DNA of 5,009 bases from Bifidobacterium breve (GTDB taxonomy: Bacteria > Actinomycetota > Actinomycetes > S36-B12): assembly GCA_945870085.1 (NCBI GenBank), contig CAMBQX010000132.1:1-5009 (forward strand), in the 5' to 3' direction. The notes beneath the pieces are model-generated. The model was given only the letters and a program-made list of their open reading frames with translations. It did not search any database and had not been told where the DNA came from. Positions 1-5,009 of this stretch are shown piece after piece (position 1 is the stretch's first letter; each line of letters starts with the position of its first letter). The position numbers and the translations under genes were made by a program.

Positions 1-825
1 ACCGATTACGTCCCCAATATTCAGTCCTTCGTGGATCAAGGTTGCGGGATCATCGTCACGGTCGGTTTCCTCTTAGGTGATGCCACCAAGGAAGCCGCAA
101 ACGCAAACCCAACGATTCCTTTCTCAATCGTTGACTACGCGTATGCCGATGGCGATATCACTGCCAACAATGTGCTCGGCCAGGTGTTCAATACCGATGA
201 GGCCGCGTACTTGGCGGGCTACCTTGCCGCAGGCATGAGCAAGACCGGCACGATCGGTACCTTCGGTGGTATCAACATCCCACCGGTAACCATCTTCATG
301 GATGGTTACTACCGCGGCGCAATGGCATACAACGCGGCCAATGGCGCCAACGTCAAGGTCCTTGGTTGGGACCCTGCTAAGCAAAAAGGCCTGTTCACCG
401 AGAACTTCGAGTCACTCGATGATGGCCGTAGCTTCGCGCAGAACCTTGTCGACGAAGGTGCCGACATCGTGATGCCAGTTGCTGGTCCGGTGGGCCTTGG
501 CTCAGCTGCACTCGCAATGGAACTGGGCCCTGACAAGCTGATGATCATCGGCGTTGACAGCGACCAGTACGAAAGCGATGCCGCAAACCAGAGCGTGTAC
601 CTGACTTCGGTGTTGAAGAACATGGATGTCACCACGTTCAATGCCATCTCCTCGGTACTTGACGGCACCTTCGCAGGTGGTGTCACCGTGGGTACTTTGG
701 CAAATGGTGGCGTTGGCTTAGCCCCGTACCACGATATGGATGCTTCGGTGCCACAGGCACTTAAGGATCAGATCGAGGCGCTTAGGGCCGGTATCGCTGA
801 CGGTTCGGTTGACGTCAAGAAGTAG
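1..825 (+). CDS. BMP-family nucleoside-binding lipoprotein of an ABC importer (3' part)
   Basis: The frame is open from base 1, so the first 274 visible residues are the C-terminal part; the signal peptide, lipobox and roughly the first 60-90 residues lie upstream, judging from a usual family length near 350. The GTG at 31 is an internal valine codon, not a start. The protein would be a lipid-anchored, extracytoplasmic periplasmic-binding-like protein that captures nucleosides (Bmp/PnrA family) for the transporter encoded next door. Family hallmarks, numbered from base 1: VGF at 21-23, FNTDEAAYLAGYLAA at 63-77, GTFGGINIPPV near 86-96 leading to a Gly-Tyr pair at 102-103, GADIVMPVAG at 153-162, IGVDSDQY at 183-190, TSVLKNMD at 202-209 and GGVGLAPYHD at 236-245. 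It ends with a Lys-Lys tail and a TAG stop, followed by a terminator. Family assignment is firm; substrate (purine versus pyrimidine nucleosides) is inferred from neighbours and cannot be read from this fragment. Confidence 0.93.
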   Translation, partial: TDYVPNIQSFVDQGCGIIVTVGFLLGDATKEAANANPTIPFSIVDYAYADGDITANNVLGQVFNTDEAAYLAGYLAAGMSKTGTIGTFGGINIPPVTIFMDGYYRGAMAYNAANGANVKVLGWDPAKQKGLFTENFESLDDGRSFAQNLVDEGADIVMPVAGPVGLGSAALAMELGPDKLMIIGVDSDQYESDAANQSVYLTSVLKNMDVTTFNAISSVLDGTFAGGVTVGTLANGGVGLAPYHDMDASVPQALKDQIEALRAGIADGSVDVKK

Positions 826-841
826 TCCACAGCAGTAGGGG

Positions 842-872
842 AGAGGGGCCTGAGAAATCGGGCCCCTCTTTT
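842..872 (+). terminator. Rho-independent terminator after the binding-protein gene
   Basis: Bases 842-853 pair with 858-869 to form a 12-bp stem (one G-T wobble at 851/860) closed by a GAAA tetraloop at 854-857. The outer nine pairs (AGAGGGGCC with GGCCCCTCT) are perfect and GC-rich. The 3' side runs into TTTT at 869-872, then a C. The hairpin starts 16 bases after the TAG stop. It lies between genes of one transporter, so it probably acts as a partial terminator or 3' mRNA stabiliser that leaves the binding protein more abundant than the membrane parts; that role is inference. Confidence 0.85.
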
Positions 873-902
873 CATTCCGGGCCACTAGGCTGAGGTTCGC
901 AA

Positions 903-939
903 TAGAGTTAGCAAGTGGCTTAAGTTAGTTAAGTAACTT
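903..939 (+). promoter_or_regulatory. AT-rich repeat cluster, possible promoter/operator for the ATPase-permease-cdd genes
   Basis: This stretch stands out as AT-rich in an otherwise GC-leaning sequence. The pentamer AGTTA occurs at 906-910, 923-927 and 927-931, and inverted (TAACT) at 934-938. Two overlapping inverted repeats are visible: AAGTTA (922-927) with TAACTT (934-939) around a 6-base spacer, and CTTAA (919-923) with TTAAG (929-933) around 5 bases. Hexamers of the TAnnnT type that could be -10 elements are TAGAGT (903-908) and TAAGTT (921-926), but I find no convincing -35 hexamer at proper spacing. A promoter downstream of the terminator is expected if the later genes are to be well expressed. 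Exact sites and any regulator are unknown. Confidence 0.35.
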
Positions 940-944
940 CGGAC

Positions 945-949
945 AAGGG
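945..949 (+). promoter_or_regulatory. Ribosome binding site for the ATPase gene
   Basis: AAGGG lies five bases before the GTG at 955. It is a modest Shine-Dalgarno match. It supports the GTG because no other usual start codon exists between the in-frame TAA at 934-936 and 955. Confidence 0.55.
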
Positions 950-954
950 CACTG

Positions 955-2460
955 GTGGAACTAGAACTTCGTGGCATTACCAAGAGATTTCCCGGTGTGC
1001 TCGCCAATGACAACGTGAACCTGACCGCGAGGTCGGGCATGGTGCTGGCGTTGATCGGCGAAAATGGTGCTGGCAAAAGTACCTTGATGAATGTGCTCTC
1101 AGGGCTCTACCAGCCTGATGAGGGTGAAATTCTCATTGATGGGGTGGTCCAAAAATTCCCGGGCCCAGGCGCCGCGATTGCTGCTGGTATCGGGATGGTG
1201 CACCAGCATTTCATGCTCATCCCGGTCTTTTCAGTTTTCGAGAATGTGGTTCTCGGGGTTGAGCCAACCAAAACAGGCGGGCTACTAGATCGTAAGAAAG
1301 CCCGCGTTGAGGTCAAAGAGATCTCCGAAAAATATGGGCTAGCGGTTGACCCTGACGCCTTGGTCGAGTCTTTGCCGGTGGGTATTCAGCAGCGCGTAGA
1401 GATTATCAAAGTCTTGCTTCGAGGTGCGAGGATTTTGGTATTCGATGAGCCTACCGCGGTGCTGACCCCGCAGGAGGTGGAAGAGTTCTTCGGAATTGTG
1501 GCCGAACTAAAGGCACGTGGCGCCACCATCATCTTTATTACGCACAAACTCAAAGAGGCCCTAGCAATCGCCGATGATATTACTGTTTTGCGCGATGGAA
1601 AAGTTGTCGGCAACGCCGACCCGAAGACCGCGACCCCTGAGGTGTTGGCTGAGATGATGGTGGGCCGCCCGATTGATTTAGTCGTAGATAAGACTGAATC
1701 TGTTCTTGGTGCTCCGGTTCTCGAGCTCAAAGGTGTCACGGTGACAGATGATTTTGGTCGCCCCTATCTCAATGAAGTCTCGTTCCAGGTGTTGGCCGGA
1801 GAGATTGTCGGCATTGCTGGGATTCAGGGCAATGGCCAAACTGAACTTGTCGAAGTAATCACCGGAATGATGTCGCTCGCAGAGGGCACGATAAGTTTTG
1901 AGGGTGCAGATATTTCGCACTTAAGCCCCCGTAAACGGCACGCGGCCGGTATGGCACATGTGCCAGAAGACCGCAATGAGAGTGGCATGGTTGGCTCATT
2001 TACCGTTGCCGAGAATCTCATTCTTGACTCGTACTACACCGAGCCGTTTTCCAAAGGTGGGCGGTTGCAACGCGCAGATATTGCCACGAGCGCCATTGGG
2101 TTAGTTGAGGCATATGACGTGCGGCCACCCCATATTGAGAACACCGGGTCGGCATTGTCCGGCGGAAACGCACAGAAGATGATCGTGGCCCGCGAGTTCT
2201 CCAGAGATGTGCCATTACTGGTGTGTTCGCAACCGACCCGTGGCATTGACGTGGGCTCAATTGAATACATCCACGAGCAAATCATTCGCAAGCGTCAAGA
2301 GGGTAAGGCGATCTTAATCGTGTCGACTGAACTAGATGAGATTTTCGCGCTCTCGGATCGCATTTTGGTGCTATTTGACGGCAAAGTCGTGGCCGAACGG
2401 AAGCCAGCAGAGACCACGCCCGCTGAGATCGGGCTCTTCATGGCGGGCAAGACCACATGA
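955..2460 (+). CDS. Nucleoside ABC importer ATPase, two fused nucleotide-binding domains
   Basis: This 501-residue cytoplasmic ATPase powers the importer and resembles NupO (YufO) of B. subtilis and NupA of L. lactis. The N-terminal domain looks catalytic: Walker A GENGAGKST at 35-43, Q-loop Gln84, signature LPVGIQQRVEI at 140-150 (a usual departure from LSGGQ in this group), Walker B ending in DEPTAVLTP at 164-172 with Glu165, and H-loop His197. The C-terminal domain is degenerate: GIQGNGQT at 289-296 has Gln in place of the Walker A Lys, the Walker B region reads CSQPTRGID at 424-432 with Gln426 where the catalytic Glu would be, and Ser457 replaces the H-loop His, while the signature LSGGNAQK at 401-408 is kept. 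This asymmetry is common in the family. GTG at 955 is chosen because an in-frame TAA lies at 934-936 and AAGGG at 945-949 sits five bases upstream. The stop overlaps the next start. Confidence 0.96.
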   Translation: MELELRGITKRFPGVLANDNVNLTARSGMVLALIGENGAGKSTLMNVLSGLYQPDEGEILIDGVVQKFPGPGAAIAAGIGMVHQHFMLIPVFSVFENVVLGVEPTKTGGLLDRKKARVEVKEISEKYGLAVDPDALVESLPVGIQQRVEIIKVLLRGARILVFDEPTAVLTPQEVEEFFGIVAELKARGATIIFITHKLKEALAIADDITVLRDGKVVGNADPKTATPEVLAEMMVGRPIDLVVDKTESVLGAPVLELKGVTVTDDFGRPYLNEVSFQVLAGEIVGIAGIQGNGQTELVEVITGMMSLAEGTISFEGADISHLSPRKRHAAGMAHVPEDRNESGMVGSFTVAENLILDSYYTEPFSKGGRLQRADIATSAIGLVEAYDVRPPHIENTGSALSGGNAQKMIVAREFSRDVPLLVCSQPTRGIDVGSIEYIHEQIIRKRQEGKAILIVSTELDEIFALSDRILVLFDGKVVAERKPAETTPAEIGLFMAGKTT

Positions 2461-3623
2461 CCACAACCCAGATGCCGAGTACCGATAACCCGGAGCCGAA
2501 GAATTCGCGCTCCTTCATGCAACAGTTGACAACCGGCACCGACTGGAAGTCCGCTGCACTTATCCCGGCGCTTGCCGTACTAACGGCACTCATTATCGGG
2601 GTGGTGATCATCATGCTCACCGGCTCGAGTTTCGGCGACGCGATGAGTGCTTATTGGGCCCTGCTTCAAGGTTCGGTGGGCTCGCTTAAGGCAATTTCTG
2701 AGACGTTAACCGCCGCGACACCACTGATTTTGGCGGGGCTCAGCGTGGCGATTGCTTTTCGCGCTGGGTTGTTCAATATCGGTACCGAAGGCCAGTTGCT
2801 TATGGGCGGAATGTTCGCGGTCTGGGCCGGATTCACTTTCATCGGGCTCCCGTTTTATGTCCACATACCGCTCGCGTTAGTGGCAGGTGTGGTGGGTGGT
2901 GCCATCTGGGGCTTCATCCCGGGTTTCTTAAAAGCTAAGACCGGGGCCCATGAAGTTATTACCACCATCATGTTGAACTACATCGCCCTACGCCTTGTTG
3001 ACTTCTTGTTGAAGACGGAGATTTTCCAGCGCGAAGGGCGCAATGATCCAGTTTCCAAGACCGTCGAGGCCTCGGCCCAACTGCCTTTGCTCTTAGGTTG
3101 GATTAACCCGGGGCTGCGGGTGCACCTAGGTTTAATAGTCGCGCTCGCGGCCGCAGCCTTCATCCACTGGCTCTTGTTTCGCACGACAACCGGATTCGAG
3201 TTTCGTGCCGTGGGGGCGAATCCGAAAGCAGCCAAATACGCGGGCATGTCGATCACCAAGACCTATGTCCTCGTCATGGTTATCGGCGGTGCGCTGGCCG
3301 GGCTGGCAGGTGCGGGGCAAGTCCTTGGCGTTCTTGATAGAGCCACCCCAGGATTTTCATCCGGTATTGGTTTTGATGCGATTGCGGTAGCGCTCCTTGG
3401 GCGCTCGAACCCATGGGGGGTGGTGGCCGCGGCGGTGCTCTTCGGTGGGCTAAGTGCCGGCGGTCAGCAAATGCAGGTGTCGGCCAATGTTGGTATTGAT
3501 CTGATTTCAGTCATTCAGGCACTGATCATCATTTTCGTCGCAGCTCCCGCATTGATTTCGGCGATCTACCGGCTCAAGGCGCCAGCGGCTTCTACTCAAA
3601 TCAGCAAGGGGTGGGGATCATGA
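2457..3623 (+). CDS. Nucleoside ABC importer permease 1 (BPD_transp_2 family, NupP-like)
   Basis: This 388-residue integral membrane protein is one of the two different permeases that form the translocation path. A hydrophilic N-terminus of about 32 residues is followed by hydrophobic stretches near 33-54, 85-100, 112-132, 135-158, 166-185, 224-241, 268-291, 319-337 and 347-370. Hallmarks are FRAGLFNIGTEGQLLMG at 101-117, GAHEVITTIMLNYIA at 163-177, VGANPKAAKYAGM at 252-264 (the cytoplasmic coupling loop expected to touch the ATPase), and GFDAIAVALLGRSNPWG at 305-321. Length and motifs fit the NupP (YufP)/NupB group. The start ATG shares ATGA with the ATPase stop and lacks a strong Shine-Dalgarno, so translation probably depends on coupling to the ATPase. 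A second ATG five codons later (2472) is possible but has no better site. Permease assignment is firm; nucleoside specificity comes from family and context. Confidence 0.95.
   Translation: MTTTQMPSTDNPEPKNSRSFMQQLTTGTDWKSAALIPALAVLTALIIGVVIIMLTGSSFGDAMSAYWALLQGSVGSLKAISETLTAATPLILAGLSVAIAFRAGLFNIGTEGQLLMGGMFAVWAGFTFIGLPFYVHIPLALVAGVVGGAIWGFIPGFLKAKTGAHEVITTIMLNYIALRLVDFLLKTEIFQREGRNDPVSKTVEASAQLPLLLGWINPGLRVHLGLIVALAAAAFIHWLLFRTTTGFEFRAVGANPKAAKYAGMSITKTYVLVMVIGGALAGLAGAGQVLGVLDRATPGFSSGIGFDAIAVALLGRSNPWGVVAAAVLFGGLSAGGQQMQVSANVGIDLISVIQALIIIFVAAPALISAIYRLKAPAASTQISKGWGS
3606..3611 (+). promoter_or_regulatory. Ribosome binding site that decides the permease 2 start
   Basis: AAGGGG at 3606-3611 lies eight bases before the ATG at 3620, and a further GGGG run sits at 3613-3616. 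A GTG at 3611 in the same frame overlaps this motif and would have no room for its own site. The ATG also reproduces the ATGA stop-start overlap seen at the preceding junction, so 3620 is preferred. Confidence 0.65.
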
Positions 3624-4918
3624 GTACGCCACCTATTGATCGCCAACCAATCGAGAGCTATGAGGTCACCGGTAAGCGCACGAAAGAGCTCACTAGGCGT
3701 CAGATCAAGAAAGCGCGCATCACTGGCATCGTGATGTTTGTACTAGCCGCAATTGTGATGTTCTTTCTGGCACCTGCTGCAGCTGGTACTTCAACATTTG
3801 GGCTGAGTTTCGCAGATGAGACAATTCAATTGCCTCCGCTGTCGGTGCCCTCTCAGGGCTCACTTTGGGTTTTAGCAATGGTGCTCGGGTTCTTGGGAGC
3901 AACCCAGTTTTTCCGCGGCTTCCAGAGCAGAACAACGGTAATCCTTGGTATCGCCTTCGCTGTCTTCGTGTTTTCGATAATGGTGTGGGCTACCGCCGGT
4001 CAAGAGTTCTCGCTGATCAGCATGCTCGTCTCGACAATTGCCCGCGCTACTCCAATTGCCCTCGGTGCCTTGTCGGGTATTTTGTGTGAGCGCTCAGGTG
4101 TAGTGAATATTGGGATTGAAGGAATGCTGCTCGGCGGTGCTTTCACCGGCGTGGTGATGGGGTCGTTACTCGGTGGCTGGGTGGGCCTACTTGCCGCGAC
4201 ATTGACCGGCGGAGTCCTAGCCCTGCTACTTGCCGTACTAGCTGTTAATTTTCGGGTGGACCAGATCATCATCGGGGTGGTGATAAATATCTTGGTGCTG
4301 GGTTTGACTTCATTCTTGACCGCGCAGGTGCTGGTAAAGAACCCGGACCTAAATAATGCACCGATCTTTCAGGCCCTCAAAATTCCCGTACTGGGTGATA
4401 TTCCCATCATCGGGCCGATGTTTTTTGACCAGACGATCATCGTCTACGGCATGTTTATTTTGATCGCCAGCGTCACCTTTATGCTCTTTCGGACCCGATG
4501 GGGCCTACGCACCCGCTCGGTCGGTGAGAACCCGAAAGCCGCAGACTCACTCGGTATCAAAGTGGCAAAGGTGCGCTACCTGGCAGTTGTCTACGGCGGC
4601 ATGGTTGGTGGATTTGCCGGTGCTTGGTTCACCTTAGGAACGGTCGGCAGATTTGATGAAGGCATGACCGGCGGGCGCGGCTTCATCGGCCTCGCGGCGA
4701 TGATCGTGGGCGGCTGGAACCCGATCGGTGCATTCTTTGCGGCACTGATTTTCGGATTCTCTGATTCGATGCAGCAAAAGTTTGCGGTAATCGAAACCCC
4801 AATACCTGGTGAATTCTTGGCAATGGCGCCTTATTTAGTCACGATCATCATCGTGGCCGGACTTGTTGGACGGGCACGGCCACCGGCCGCCGATGGCCAG
4901 CCATACGAGAAGGAGTAA
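3620..4918 (+). CDS. Nucleoside ABC importer permease 2 (BPD_transp_2 family, NupQ-like, extended N-terminus)
   Basis: From the preferred ATG this is a 432-residue membrane protein, the partner of permease 1. The core from about residue 130 matches NupQ (YufQ)/NupC: ARATPIALGALSGILCERSG at 141-160 running into VVNIGIEGMLLGG, FRVDQIIIGVVINILVLGLT at 211-230, the coupling-loop motif VGENPKAADSLGI at 301-313 (parallel to VGANPKAAKYAGM in permease 1), GRGFIGLAAMIVGGWNPIG at 352-370 and MAPYLVT at 402-408. Upstream of the core are a charged, cytoplasmic-looking segment (1-33, rich in Lys/Arg) and about three extra hydrophobic stretches near 35-52, 82-99 and 104-126. NupQ-type proteins are usually about 310-320 residues, so this extension is real extra sequence; I recall similar lengths in actinobacterial members. 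An alternative GTG start at 3611 would add three residues (M-G-I). The end carries the ribosome site of cdd. Confidence 0.95.
   Translation: MSTPPIDRQPIESYEVTGKRTKELTRRQIKKARITGIVMFVLAAIVMFFLAPAAAGTSTFGLSFADETIQLPPLSVPSQGSLWVLAMVLGFLGATQFFRGFQSRTTVILGIAFAVFVFSIMVWATAGQEFSLISMLVSTIARATPIALGALSGILCERSGVVNIGIEGMLLGGAFTGVVMGSLLGGWVGLLAATLTGGVLALLLAVLAVNFRVDQIIIGVVINILVLGLTSFLTAQVLVKNPDLNNAPIFQALKIPVLGDIPIIGPMFFDQTIIVYGMFILIASVTFMLFRTRWGLRTRSVGENPKAADSLGIKVAKVRYLAVVYGGMVGGFAGAWFTLGTVGRFDEGMTGGRGFIGLAAMIVGGWNPIGAFFAALIFGFSDSMQQKFAVIETPIPGEFLAMAPYLVTIIIVAGLVGRARPPAADGQPYEKE
4910..4915 (+). promoter_or_regulatory. Ribosome binding site for cdd inside the end of permease 2
   Basis: AAGGAG forms the last two sense codons (Lys-Glu) of permease 2 and sits five bases before the GTG at 4921. 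This is the best Shine-Dalgarno in the window and supports the cdd start. An overlapping GTG at 4919 is in another frame that soon meets a stop. Confidence 0.8.
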
Positions 4919-4920
4919 GT

Positions 4921-5009
4921 GTGCCTGATATTGACTGGGACACGCTCACACATGCTGCCCGCGAGGTTATGAGCAAGGCTTATGCGCCGTATTCTCGATT
5001 CAAGGTGGG
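4921..5009 (+). CDS. cdd: Cytidine deaminase (5' part, cut by window end)
   Basis: Only the first 29 codons and part of a thirtieth are present. The translation begins MPDIDWDTLTHAARE and reaches AYAPYSRFKVG, the highly conserved N-terminal motif of small (about 130-residue) homotetrameric cytidine deaminases, which line the substrate pocket with this region. The enzyme hydrolytically deaminates cytidine and deoxycytidine to uridine and deoxyuridine in the cytoplasm. The zinc-binding Cys-Ala-Glu and Pro-Cys-x-x-Cys motifs would lie beyond the window and could not be checked. The GTG start is two bases after the permease 2 stop, which indicates cotranscription and probably translational coupling. 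In Actinobacteria, thymidine phosphorylase (deoA) and adenosine deaminase genes often follow; that is expectation only. The main alternative, another deaminase family, is unlikely given the AYAPYS-x-F-x-VG motif. Confidence 0.9.
   Translation, partial: MPDIDWDTLTHAAREVMSKAYAPYSRFKV

Noticed and set aside
31..33. GTG as a possible start of the binding protein
   Set aside because: The frame is open back to base 1 with family-like sequence, there is no ribosome site, and starting here would remove the signal peptide and N-terminal lobe that the family needs.
309..686. 125-codon open frame on the - strand opposite the binding-protein gene
   Set aside because: It lies wholly inside a gene with clear family motifs, its translation shows no recognisable domain, and no ribosome site or separate context supports it.
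826..954. Riboswitch (for example a purine type) in the gap before the ATPase gene
   Set aside because: After the terminator hairpin there is too little sequence and only short AT-rich repeats; I see no conserved aptamer core.
1372..1404. Signature LPVGIQQRVEI as a possible inactivating change in the first ATPase domain
   Set aside because: Variants of this form are usual in BMP-type importer ATPases, and Walker A, Walker B Glu and H-loop His are all intact in this domain.
1386..1739. 117-codon open frame on the - strand opposite the ATPase gene
   Set aside because: It overlaps the catalytic region of a conserved ATPase, is rich in Ser/Thr/Pro as expected of a shadow frame, and resembles no known protein.
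2978..3259. 93-codon open frame on the - strand opposite permease 1
   Set aside because: It is an antisense shadow of a conserved membrane protein, with low-complexity basic translation and no supporting signals.

Overview
The window holds one strand-uniform, tightly packed stretch of a nucleoside-uptake and salvage operon, with everything on the + strand. In order it contains: the 3' part of a BMP-family (basic membrane protein / PnrA-like) substrate-binding lipoprotein gene; a 129-bp gap with a strong intrinsic terminator and an AT-rich repeat-containing leader; a double-domain ABC ATPase; two BPD_transp_2 family permeases; and the first 29 codons of a cytidine deaminase gene (cdd). It corresponds in family content and order to characterised nucleoside importers such as NupNOPQ of Bacillus subtilis and BmpA-NupABC of Lactococcus lactis.

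The likely host is a mid-GC actinobacterium (GC content judged by eye to be in the mid-50s percent). This rests on several weak signs. The order BMP, ATPase, permease, permease, cdd is common in Actinobacteria. GTG starts are used for the ATPase and cdd. The second permease has a long N-terminal membrane extension that I associate with actinobacterial members. I cannot name a genus; freshwater or marine Microbacteriaceae-like or other mid-GC actinobacterial lineages would fit.

Layout: 1-825 binding protein (5' end outside the window); 826-954 non-coding, with a terminator at 842-872 and a possible promoter/operator at 903-939; 955-2460 ATPase; 2457-3623 permease 1 (ATGA overlap with the ATPase); 3620-4918 permease 2 (ATGA overlap with permease 1, choosing the ATG rather than an upstream GTG); 4921-5009 cdd, cut by the window end, with a good Shine-Dalgarno inside the last codons of permease 2.

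Working model: the extracytoplasmic lipoprotein captures nucleosides, the two different permeases form the membrane channel, the ATPase drives import, and cytidine deaminase turns imported cytidine/deoxycytidine into uridine/deoxyuridine. The terminator after the binding-protein gene probably lets that protein be made in excess over the membrane complex. The genes are intact and ordinary for their families. I see no mobile element, CRISPR array, RNA gene or new system. The most interesting parts are the intergenic regulatory region and the permease 2 N-terminal extension.
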